From NCBI GenBank assembly GCA_017398545.1, contig JAFQFT010000074.1, forward strand, positions 1 to 60,766: a stretch of DNA of 60,766 nt. Reading direction: 5' to 3'. The DNA is from Bacilli bacterium. GTDB lineage: Bacteria > Bacillota_I > Bacilli_A > ML615J-28 > CAG-313. The translations under genes were made by a program, and so were the position numbers. Position 1 is the first letter of the stretch; every line of letters begins with the position of its first letter. Of this stretch, positions 53,377-60,766 are shown one piece after another. Under the pieces are notes generated by a model. That model was not told the DNA's origin. It ran no database searches and worked only from the letters and a program-made list of their open reading frames with translations.

Positions 53377-53397
53377 GTTAGATATTATATTAATTAA

Positions 53398-53426
53398 TTG
53401 ACATAAAAAAATAATTAATGTAAAAT
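53398..53426 (+). promoter_or_regulatory. Promoter of the Sel1-like gene
   Basis: TTGACA (53398-53403), 17-bp spacer, TAAAAT (53421-53426). Confidence 0.75.
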
Positions 53427-53456
53427 AAAAATATAAATATAGTTTAGGAGTAATAT

Positions 53457-54566
53457 ATGAAAGTACTTAAAATAAATTATCAAACCTATAAAGAACATCA
53501 ACAATATGTAATTATTAATGGAAAAGTAACTCATGCATCTTACGATTTTCCTGTTAATATTTCTTGTACTGATTTAAATAATGGGACATATCTTGTTGAA
53601 TATGATTATACTAAATATGCTAATGCAGGTAAAAGTAGCTTTAATTACGATTATACTTTAGAAACGGTAAAAGAAAGTTTTACTATCTCAAAAAATGAAA
53701 AATTTAATGCAAGCTATATAAAAATGCGATGGGAATATATTAAAGGGGCCATTAATGATTATGAAACGTTCACTGCAAGCATCGTTCCAATCGAAAAGAT
53801 AATTGAAGAATTAACTACTAAAGATACTACTCAAAATCATTTATTATTAACTAGAATTTATCTTAAGTTAGAACAATATAACGTTGCCGATAATTATATT
53901 AATGAAGTATTAAAAACAGATGAATTGTTTAATCTAAAAGAATTAAATATTATTTTAGGTGAACGTTATGAATATGGTATGGGTATAGAAATAGATCTAG
54001 AAAAAGCTTATATTCATTATTTACTAGGTCATTCGAAATATGATTTAAAAAGATTTTTTGAATTAGGATTTGGGATAAATAGATTTCCTAATTATGAAGA
54101 ATTATTATTTGAAAATTATATTGAATTAGCTTATATTTTTAATATCTTATTATTAGATACTGAATATAAAAAACAAGCTATTGAAGAATTAATTACCTAT
54201 GCAGGATTTTGGGACTATGATGTAGATGAACAAGAAGATAAAGCATATACTAGAAGAAGAATGTTTTTAGCATTAACACAACTTGAAGCGGCCAAATTAA
54301 TAGTTGATAATAATTTGATTGAAAATAATAATTATGAAAAATGCGTTTTATTTTTAGGCGGATATTTTGCGTGGAAAGAAAAAGGACACTCAGGTCTAAT
54401 AGCTTATGAATATGAAGAAAATATTGGCGATGAATATGATTCTTTATATGTTAAGAAAGAAGCTACAAGATTTAATGTTGCGTTAGAGCTTGTTGAAAAG
54501 TATGCAAAACTAAATGATGATTTAGCAATTAAAGTTTTAAATTTTTATAATTTAAATAAAAAGTAA
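53457..54566 (+). CDS. Unknown protein with a Sel1-like repeat
   Basis: I do not recognise this 369-residue protein. The first ~90 residues look beta-rich (VIINGKVTHASYDFPVN, NGTYLVEYDYTKY). From about 100 on it is helical, with TPR-like pairs (LTRIYLKLEQYNVADNYINEVL) and one good Sel1 repeat, LGERYEYGMGIEIDLEKAYIHYLLG (split here as LGERYEYGMG then IEIDLEKAYIHYLLG). Tyr, Glu and Asn are abundant; no signal peptide or membrane helix is seen. Such repeats scaffold protein complexes. It is a single-gene unit with its own promoter and terminator, flanked on both sides by related structured elements. Confidence 0.7.
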   Translation: MKVLKINYQTYKEHQQYVIINGKVTHASYDFPVNISCTDLNNGTYLVEYDYTKYANAGKSSFNYDYTLETVKESFTISKNEKFNASYIKMRWEYIKGAINDYETFTASIVPIEKIIEELTTKDTTQNHLLLTRIYLKLEQYNVADNYINEVLKTDELFNLKELNIILGERYEYGMGIEIDLEKAYIHYLLGHSKYDLKRFFELGFGINRFPNYEELLFENYIELAYIFNILLLDTEYKKQAIEELITYAGFWDYDVDEQEDKAYTRRRMFLALTQLEAAKLIVDNNLIENNNYEKCVLFLGGYFAWKEKGHSGLIAYEYEENIGDEYDSLYVKKEATRFNVALELVEKYAKLNDDLAIKVLNFYNLNKK

Positions 54567-54571
54567 TTTAT

Positions 54572-54597
54572 AGGTCCAATTTTTGGGCCTTTTTTTA
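54572..54597 (+). terminator. Terminator of the Sel1-like gene
   Basis: AGGTCCAA (54572-54579) pairs with TTGGGCCT (54583-54590), one wobble pair, then T7. Confidence 0.85.
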
Positions 54598-54660
54598 TAC
54601 CCTTTTATAAGCGGTTGAGTTTAAAAAGATGGGTAATTAATCATCTCAAACTCTAAAAAC
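54597..54660 (+). repeat. Structured intergenic element C
   Basis: Begins ATACCCTTTTATAAGCGG. A two-part hairpin is possible: GAGTTT with AAACTC outside, and AGATG with CATCT inside. It matches element B closely and element A partly (ACCC, TTTT, AGCG, TTGAGT, GGGTAA). It lies between the terminator of the Sel1-like gene and the mutS promoter. Confidence 0.5.
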
Positions 54661-54671
54661 TTGACAATTAT

Positions 54672-54700
54672 TTGATTAAAATCTCAAATTATGATATAAT
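54672..54700 (+). promoter_or_regulatory. Promoter of mutS-mutL-miaA
   Basis: TTGATT (54672-54677), 17-bp spacer, TATAAT (54695-54700) with TGA directly upstream (54692-54694). A TTGACA at 54661 is too far for this -10. Confidence 0.8.
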
Positions 54701-54731
54701 AATTACAAAACTATAAAAATGAGGAAATATT

Positions 54732-57311
54732 ATGTACGAAAATATTGATAAAAGTAAATACACTCCAATGATGCGTCAATACTTAGAAATTAAAGAACAA
54801 TATAAAGATGCTTTAGTATTCTTTAGACTAGGGGATTTTTATGAGATGTTTTTTAATGATGCAATTGTTGCAAGTCGTGAATTAGAGATCGTTTTAACAG
54901 GGCGAGATGCTGGGGTAGAAAATGACCGAGTGCCAATGTGTGGTGTTCCTCATCATGCAGTTAATTCATATATTGAAAAACTAAGTCAAAAAGGCTATAA
55001 AGTTGCGATTGTAGAACAACTAGAAGAACCAGGTGGAAAGAAGATTGTACATCGTGATGTTATCCGTATCATTACACCAGGTACAAATATTGATGAATCT
55101 TACTTATCTGATAAAAGTAATAACTATATTGGTTGTTTAGATAAATACGAAGCAGGGTATATTCTTAGCTATATTGATTTATCTACAGGTGATGCATTAA
55201 TTACAAGTTTCCCTAATAACATAGATCTAGTAATTAGTGAAATCAATAAACTTGGTATTAAAGAATTAGTAGTTCCAAGTAATCTAAATAATAGTATAAA
55301 AAATTCTCTTACTAAAATTTATGGTATATTACTTTCAATTAATGAAGATTTAACTGTTGATGGTTATTTAAATGGTTTAACGGCTAATTTAAATACATCG
55401 TTAGAGTTTTCTGCAAAAAGATTATTATCTTACATTATAAAAACGCAAAAACGAGTTTTAGTACACTTAAAAGAATTTGTTTATTATGATAATAAAGAGT
55501 ATTTAAGACTTGATAATAATGCGGTTAGAAACTTAGAACTTGTCGAAAGTCTTCATGGTAATCGCTTTAAAAACAATTTATTTGCTATTTTAGATAAATG
55601 TTCTACAGCAATGGGATCAAGATTTTTAAAGAAAAGTATTTTATTTCCACTAGTTAATTTAAATAAAATTAATTCAAGACTTGATTTTATTGGTGAACTT
55701 CATAAAAACTATATTGTTACTGAAGAACTAAAAAAATTACTTACTGAAATTTACGATTTAGAACGTATTGTTGGTCGCATTAGTTTTGGTGCACCTAGTC
55801 CAAAAGATTTATTACAACTAAAAAAATCAATTGGTGTTTTACCTTCTGTTAAACTTAAATTAAAAGAATTAAAAGGTGTAGAAAGTGCTAAATTTAGTGA
55901 AGCAGTTACTTTATTTAATGAATTACATGACGAATTAGAAAATGCAATTAGAGAAGATGCTCCATATCTATTAAAAGATGGTGGCGTAATTAAAGATGGT
56001 TATAGTGCTGAACTAGATAAGATTCGTAACGTTGAATCTACTAATAAAGAGTTCTTACTTAACTTAGAACAAAGAGAACGTGAACGTACAGGAATTAAGG
56101 GATTAAAAGTTGGTTATAATAGAGTATTTGGTTATTATATTGAAGTAACTAAATCATATTTACCACTAGTAAAAGATGAGTTTGGTTATATTCGTAAACA
56201 AACTACTGCTAATTCTGAACGATATATTACAGAAGAATTAAAAGAACGTGAAGCTCTAATTTTAAGAAGTGCTGAGCTTGCGCTTAATCTTGAAATTGAA
56301 TTATTTAATAATTTAAGAAATAAATGTAAAGAACAAACTCACGAAATTCAAAAACTGGCTAATATAATTTCGCATATCGATATGTTAATTAGTTTAAGTA
56401 TTGTTTCAAAAGAAAACAACTATGTAAGACCAACTTTCTCAAGATATAATGAACTTGTTATTAAAGATGGTCGTCATCCAGTTATTGAAGTAGTATCAGA
56501 AAAAGAGTTTATTCCAAATGATTTAACTTTATATAATGATGAAAAGATTTTAGTTATCACTGGACCTAATATGAGTGGTAAAAGTACTTTTATGCGACAA
56601 AATGCTATTATTGCGATAATGGCACAAATGGGTTCATATGTTCCTTGTAAGAGTTGCACACTTCCAATTTTTGATCAAATCTTTACAAGAATTGGTTCAA
56701 GTGATGATATTGCAAGTGGGGAATCTACATTTATGACTGAAATGTTAGAAGTTAATGATGCTCTTACTAACGCAACAGAAAGAAGTTTAATCGTTTTAGA
56801 TGAGGTAGGTCGTGGTACAGCTACATTTGATGGTATGGCTCTTGCACAAGCCATTCTAGAATATATTCATGATACGATTGGTGCAAAAACTTTCTTTTCA
56901 ACACATTATCACGAACTTACAAGTTTAGATAAAAGCTTACCTTTTTTAAGAAATGTACATGTTGAAGCTAATGCTGATAATTTTGATGAAACAGGTGAAC
57001 TAATTTTCTTACATAAAGTACTTCCTGGTGCTACACTAAATAGTTATGGTATTAATGTTGCTAGTCTTGCAAAAATACCTTTAAAAGTAACACTACGTGC
57101 AAAAGATATTTTAAATAAACTTGAAAATAAAAATAGTTATGACGTAGAATTATTATCAAAAAATAATTATACAGAACCAATTATTATATCCGAATTAGAT
57201 CCTAAACAAAAAGCTATTTTATCAGAATTAGATGAATTAGATGTTGATAGTTTAAGACCAATTGATGCCTTAATGTTACTTAATAAATGGAAGAAGGAGG
57301 CAAGTGATTAA
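54732..57311 (+). CDS. mutS: DNA mismatch repair protein MutS
   Basis: Finds mispaired bases. The 859-residue protein has the mismatch-reading N-terminus with FRLGDFYEMF (Phe-x-Glu motif), connector, core and clamp domains, Walker A GPNMSGKS (611-618) and DEVGRGT (690-696) with nearby STHYHEL. ATG 54732 follows a GAGGAAA site. The stop TAA shares its last base with the mutL ATG. Confidence 0.97.
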   Translation: MYENIDKSKYTPMMRQYLEIKEQYKDALVFFRLGDFYEMFFNDAIVASRELEIVLTGRDAGVENDRVPMCGVPHHAVNSYIEKLSQKGYKVAIVEQLEEPGGKKIVHRDVIRIITPGTNIDESYLSDKSNNYIGCLDKYEAGYILSYIDLSTGDALITSFPNNIDLVISEINKLGIKELVVPSNLNNSIKNSLTKIYGILLSINEDLTVDGYLNGLTANLNTSLEFSAKRLLSYIIKTQKRVLVHLKEFVYYDNKEYLRLDNNAVRNLELVESLHGNRFKNNLFAILDKCSTAMGSRFLKKSILFPLVNLNKINSRLDFIGELHKNYIVTEELKKLLTEIYDLERIVGRISFGAPSPKDLLQLKKSIGVLPSVKLKLKELKGVESAKFSEAVTLFNELHDELENAIREDAPYLLKDGGVIKDGYSAELDKIRNVESTNKEFLLNLEQRERERTGIKGLKVGYNRVFGYYIEVTKSYLPLVKDEFGYIRKQTTANSERYITEELKEREALILRSAELALNLEIELFNNLRNKCKEQTHEIQKLANIISHIDMLISLSIVSKENNYVRPTFSRYNELVIKDGRHPVIEVVSEKEFIPNDLTLYNDEKILVITGPNMSGKSTFMRQNAIIAIMAQMGSYVPCKSCTLPIFDQIFTRIGSSDDIASGESTFMTEMLEVNDALTNATERSLIVLDEVGRGTATFDGMALAQAILEYIHDTIGAKTFFSTHYHELTSLDKSLPFLRNVHVEANADNFDETGELIFLHKVLPGATLNSYGINVASLAKIPLKVTLRAKDILNKLENKNSYDVELLSKNNYTEPIIISELDPKQKAILSELDELDVDSLRPIDALMLLNKWKKEASD

Positions 57312-59182
57312 TGAATCTACCTACAATTAATGAATTATCAAAAGAAATTGCTAATTTAATATCAGCTGGTGAAGTTGTAGAACGCCCCTCAAGTGTTGTG
57401 AAGGAACTTGTTGAAAACGCGATTGATGCTAATGCTTCTATTATAAAGGTTGAATTAATAAATAGTGGTATAAAAAAAATCAACGTCTTAGATAACGGTT
57501 TTGGGATGACTAAAGATCAAATACCTGTTGCTATAAAACCTCATGCAACTTCAAAAATTAAAACTTCTAAAGATTTATTTAATATTGCAACACTTGGTTT
57601 TAGAGGTGAAGCACTTCCATCAATTCAAAGTGTTTCTAAAATGCGTATTTCATCTTGTACTGATGGTGTTAATGGTTATTTTTATCAATATAAATCGAGT
57701 GATCTAGTTGATGAAGGAGTAACTTCAATGCCAATTGGCACTAAAGTAGAGGTTGAAAATCTATTTTTCAATACTCCCGCAAGACTAAAACACCTAAGTA
57801 CAGAAAGCGTCGAATTATCACATATAACAACGCTTATTAACCGTATTGCGCTTGCAAATCCAACAATTCAGTTTATTCTAATTAATAATAATAAATTAAT
57901 TTATCAAACAGATGGATCAGGAGACATTATTTCTTTAATGGGACAAACTTATGGTCTTGATGTTGCCAAAAGCTTAATAAAATTCGAAAATAAGAACGAT
58001 TTATATCATATTAAAGGATACACTACGACAAATAATGTATATCGTTCTAATAAAAACTACATTAATATAATTATTAATAATCGTATTATTAGAAATTTAA
58101 ATATCTTATTTGCAGTAACAGATGCGTATAAATCTATCATTCCTGTCGGTAAATATCCTATTACGATTTTAGAAATAGAATGTGATCCATCACTTATTGA
58201 TGTAAACGTTCATCCAACAAAACTTGAAATTAGATTTACTGATGAACTAATTTTACGAGAAATGATTACTTCAACTATTGGAAAAGCATTATATCATACA
58301 GAACTTGTCTATGAAGCAAAAGAAAAAGATATTAAGAAAGAAATTCCTGTAATTGATGAAAATCCTTATGTAACTGTAATTAAAGAGGATGAACCAGAAA
58401 TTATTAAAGAAGAATCCATTGAAACGCTATGGGACGAGTTTGATGAAGGGAATGTTTTTCCTGACTTAGAAGATGCGGAAGATAATTTTGACGATGATGA
58501 AGAGTACGATGATGATGAAAATGATGAAGACGATGATAATGCTTTTGAATTAGAAATAGAAACTAAAGTAGAAGTTCAAAAAGTAGAGTTTCAAGAATCA
58601 ATCTTTGATACGCTTACTTATATTGGTCAATATCATAAAACATACCTTTTATTTGATGGTGGAGCTGAATTATATCTAATTGATCAACATGCTGCAATGG
58701 AAAGATGTATGTATGAAAAGATTAGAAAATCTTTTGAAAAAGAATCTAATCAATCTTATGAATTATTAGTTCCAATTAAATTAGAATTTAGTGTTTCAGA
58801 AATTCCTCTTATCAATGAAAAAGAACATGAATTAAATAAATTAGGTATTAAATTTGAACCATTTGGTGGTACAACAATCATTGTTAGAGAGATACCTTTA
58901 TGGATACCTAAAAATTTAGAAATTGAGTTTATTAATGACATTATTAATCACTTAATTAATAATCAAAATGTTTCTAAAAGTGTTATGTATGAAAGCCTTG
59001 CTAAAAAGTTATCTTGTAAAAAATCTATTAAAGCAAATACTTCTATTCTTGATTCAGAAGTAAATGAACTGTTAAATAACTTAAAACAATGCCAGATGCC
59101 TTATACTTGTCCACATGGCCGTCCAACACTTGTGAAAATTTCTACTTATGAAATTGAAAAAATATTTAAGAGGGTTATCTAA
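57311..59182 (+). CDS. mutL: DNA mismatch repair protein MutL, endonuclease type
   Basis: Couples mismatch recognition to strand cutting. The 623-residue protein has the GHKL ATPase (ISAGEVVERPSSVVKELVENAIDA, split in the family as motif I; FRGEALPSI), a very acidic Asp/Glu linker near 58470-58560, and the C-terminal endonuclease site D458-Q-H-A-A-M-E464-R. CPHGRP and SCKKSIKAN supply further metal-site motifs. This is the nicking class of MutL used by bacteria without MutH. Overlaps at both ends (TAATG) tie it to mutS and miaA. Confidence 0.96.
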   Translation: MNLPTINELSKEIANLISAGEVVERPSSVVKELVENAIDANASIIKVELINSGIKKINVLDNGFGMTKDQIPVAIKPHATSKIKTSKDLFNIATLGFRGEALPSIQSVSKMRISSCTDGVNGYFYQYKSSDLVDEGVTSMPIGTKVEVENLFFNTPARLKHLSTESVELSHITTLINRIALANPTIQFILINNNKLIYQTDGSGDIISLMGQTYGLDVAKSLIKFENKNDLYHIKGYTTTNNVYRSNKNYINIIINNRIIRNLNILFAVTDAYKSIIPVGKYPITILEIECDPSLIDVNVHPTKLEIRFTDELILREMITSTIGKALYHTELVYEAKEKDIKKEIPVIDENPYVTVIKEDEPEIIKEESIETLWDEFDEGNVFPDLEDAEDNFDDDEEYDDDENDEDDDNAFELEIETKVEVQKVEFQESIFDTLTYIGQYHKTYLLFDGGAELYLIDQHAAMERCMYEKIRKSFEKESNQSYELLVPIKLEFSVSEIPLINEKEHELNKLGIKFEPFGGTTIIVREIPLWIPKNLEIEFINDIINHLINNQNVSKSVMYESLAKKLSCKKSIKANTSILDSEVNELLNNLKQCQMPYTCPHGRPTLVKISTYEIEKIFKRVI

Positions 59183-60081
59183 TGGATAAGGTAATAATAA
59201 TAACCGGTCCTACAGCAGTTGGAAAAACAAAGTGTTCACTATTAGTCGCTCAAGCGCTTAAAACTGAGATTATTAATGGTGATGCATATCAAGTATATAA
59301 AGGCATGAATATTGGAACTGCTAAACCAACAAAAGAAGAATTATCTGAAATTAACCATCATTTAATAGATTATTTAGATCCTTTAGAATTATTTAGTGTT
59401 GCCGATTATCAAAAAATCGTAAGACAAAAAATTAATGATTTTAAAGAAAAAAACTTAGTTCCTTTAATTGTTGGTGGAAGTGGATTATATTTAGAAAGTG
59501 TTATTTGTAATTATACTTTTGATGGAAAAACAAGAGATGCTAGTTTTGAAGAAAAGTATTTTGATTTATCAAACGAAGAATTACATGAATTATTAAAAGA
59601 TATTGATCCTGTTTCATATGAAAATATTCATCCAAACAATAGAAAAAGAGTTTTAAGAGCATTAGAATTAGCACTTAGTAATGAACAAAAAGGAACTAAA
59701 AAGAAAGAAATGTTATATGATGCATTAGTAATCGTTTTAAATGATGATCGAAATGCTTTATATAACCGAATTAATTCTAGAGTTGATAAAATGCTTGAAG
59801 AAGGTTTACTTGAAGAAGTTAAAAGTTTTTATCCAGATAAACTAGGGACAACCGCTAAAGCTGCAATAGGATATAAAGAATTATTTGAATATTTTGATGG
59901 TAAATATACCTTAGAAGAAGCTATTGATAAAATTAAACAATATTCACGAAACTACGCAAAGCGTCAACTTACATGGTTTAGAAACAAAGAATATGTTACA
60001 GAAGTATTGATCGATGTAAATAACTTTAATAATACTGTTGATGAAGTTTATAACTTAATAAATAGTTTCTTAACAAAATAA
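59182..60081 (+). CDS. miaA: tRNA dimethylallyltransferase MiaA
   Basis: Adds the isopentenyl group to A37 of tRNAs reading UNN codons. The 299-residue protein has P-loop GPTAVGKT (9-16), the GDAYQVYKGMNIGTAKP block with the catalytic Asp, and GGSGLYLES. The mutS-mutL-miaA order is common in Firmicutes. A terminator begins at its stop codon. Confidence 0.96.
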   Translation: MDKVIIITGPTAVGKTKCSLLVAQALKTEIINGDAYQVYKGMNIGTAKPTKEELSEINHHLIDYLDPLELFSVADYQKIVRQKINDFKEKNLVPLIVGGSGLYLESVICNYTFDGKTRDASFEEKYFDLSNEELHELLKDIDPVSYENIHPNNRKRVLRALELALSNEQKGTKKKEMLYDALVIVLNDDRNALYNRINSRVDKMLEEGLLEEVKSFYPDKLGTTAKAAIGYKELFEYFDGKYTLEEAIDKIKQYSRNYAKRQLTWFRNKEYVTEVLIDVNNFNNTVDEVYNLINSFLTK

Positions 60082-60112
60082 GATCACAATATCATTATTG
60101 TGGTCTTTTTAT
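60080..60112 (+). terminator. Terminator of mutS-mutL-miaA
   Basis: AAGATCACAAT (60080-60090) pairs with ATTGTGGTCTT (60097-60107), 6-base loop, one wobble pair, then T run. Confidence 0.85.
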
Positions 60113-60120
60113 TCATAATA

Positions 60121-60129
60121 TGCTAAAAT
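60121..60129 (+). promoter_or_regulatory. Possible extended -10 of the SGNH hydrolase gene
   Basis: TGC (60121-60123) plus TAAAAT (60124-60129); no clear -35. Confidence 0.4.
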
Positions 60130-60158
60130 TAGTTATGTGATTTAGAAAGGTATTTTTT

Positions 60159-60766
60159 GTGTATAATATGATTAAACAAAAGAAAATAATTTTAATTATT
60201 TTATCAATATTTTTTTTAGCATTAATTTCATTTTTGATTATCTTATTTACAATAATTATTCCTGAAAGAAAAGAAAAAGAGTATTTTGAAGAACAAGTTA
60301 AGTTATATTACGAAAATAAATTAAAAATTTATGAAGAAGAAAATGAGAAATTTGAAGACTATGAAATTGATGTTGCATTTATTGGTGATAGCTTAACTGA
60401 CGCTTATGATTTAGAAAAATACTATCCAGAGTTTGTGGTTTCTAATCGTGGGATTGGTGGTGAAACAACAATAGGGTTGGAAAAACGTATGCAAGTAAGT
60501 GTATATGATTTAAAACCTAAAGTTGTAGTAATGCTTATTGGTGCAAATAATATGGATTCAATGTTTGATAATTATGAAAATTTATTAATAGGACTAAGTG
60601 AAAATTTACCAAATACTAAAGTTGTGTTGTTATCTTTGACCGCAATGGGTGATAATTGGGGGAGAAAAAATCAACTTGCTGCTTTTAATAATGTTAAAAT
60701 TAGAAAATTAGCAGAAAAATATAATTATCATTTTATTGATTTATATACTCCTTTATTAGATGTAAC
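60159..60766 (+). CDS. Membrane-anchored SGNH/GDSL hydrolase (3' end outside window)
   Basis: The frame is open to the right edge. Start is GTG 60159, eight bases after AGAAAGG; an ATG three codons later is less well placed. The first 202 residues show a membrane anchor (about 9-33), a Glu/Lys-rich helix likely to be coiled (35-68), then an SGNH hydrolase: block I IGDSLTD with nucleophile S78, block II SNRGIGGET (96-104) and block III GANN (129-132). The catalytic Asp-His block lies beyond the edge. Family members are esterases or lipases, often deacylating surface glycans. Confidence 0.85.
   Translation, partial: MYNMIKQKKIILIILSIFFLALISFLIILFTIIIPERKEKEYFEEQVKLYYENKLKIYEEENEKFEDYEIDVAFIGDSLTDAYDLEKYYPEFVVSNRGIGGETTIGLEKRMQVSVYDLKPKVVVMLIGANNMDSMFDNYENLLIGLSENLPNTKVVLLSLTAMGDNWGRKNQLAAFNNVKIRKLAEKYNYHFIDLYTPLLDV

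Overview
The window comes from a low-GC Gram-positive bacterium. Coding sequence is very AT-rich and Lys/Asn/Ile-heavy, and ribosome binding sites are AGGAGG-like. Gene order follows Bacillus/Firmicutes at several loci: dnaG-rpoD-trmK-nif3, plsY/parE-parC, cmk-rpsA-der-gpsA, yceD-rpmF-rsmH, spoVD-murE-mraY-murD, valS-folC-radC, rplU-prp-rpmA-obg and mutS-mutL-miaA. An alpha2-type glycyl-tRNA synthetase, a T-box on valS, Prp-cleavable L27, an Rnf pair, pyruvate phosphate dikinase, a cysteine desulfidase-family protein and a small 2[4Fe-4S] ferredoxin suggest a fermentative anaerobe near the Erysipelotrichia/Mollicutes-like Bacilli. The genus cannot be fixed from sequence reading alone. All Trp codons are TGG and UGA is almost absent as a stop.

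Layout. 1-3213: the end of a YqfD-like sporulation gene, then rnfC-rnfD with no rnfGEAB. 3305-11852: a first primary sigma factor, glyS, then dnaG, a second primary-type sigma factor, trmK, nif3 and a cysteine desulfidase-family gene. 11906-17929: ferredoxin (minus), yneF, plsY (minus), and topoisomerase IV genes parE-parC. 18063-21335: a one-piece ABC exporter/FtsX protein with a very large external domain. 21409-27930: a Cmk-S1 fusion, der, gpsA, a SpoVIF-like gene, yceD, rpmF, rsmH. 27985-35613: a remodelled wall cluster (galM-like on minus, SpoVD-type PBP, an anchored acetyl-esterase-like protein, overlapping murE-mraY-murD). 35666-37402: an unusual fusion of a GltD-like Fe-S flavoprotein with NadD. 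37403-43585: T-box, valS, folC, radC, SpoIVFA-like and SpoIVFB-like genes. 43656-50055: an insertion-like run (leucine-rich repeat protein, ppdK, membrane-anchored metallo-beta-lactamase-fold protein, CYTH protein, hemolysin III). 50219-53288: rplU, prp, rpmA, obg, ECF transporter S component. 53457-60766: an unknown Sel1-like gene, mutS-mutL-miaA, and the start of an anchored SGNH hydrolase cut by the window edge.

How it fits together. Most genes serve information processing (two sigma factors, primase, topo IV, mismatch repair, tRNA synthetases and tRNA modification, ribosomal proteins, ribosome GTPases) and the envelope (lipid precursor enzymes GpsA and PlsY, peptidoglycan precursors, PBP). 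Redox and energy genes (RnfC/D, ferredoxin, PPDK, Fe-S flavoprotein fused to NAD synthesis) are scattered among them. Transcription units are short. Most start at TGn-extended -10 promoters, often TTGNNN-17-TATAAT, and end at clear hairpin plus U-tract terminators. Several sporulation-type genes remain, but spo0B, mreBCD and minCD are missing from the places they hold in Bacillus.

The most unusual items are the FeS/FAD oxidoreductase-NadD fusion, two full-length primary-type sigma factors less than 5 kb apart, the Cmk-S1 fusion with a well-placed internal start, an rnfCD pair without its partners, near absence of UGA stops, and a set of related structured intergenic elements. No CRISPR array, rRNA, tRNA, insertion sequence or prophage was seen.
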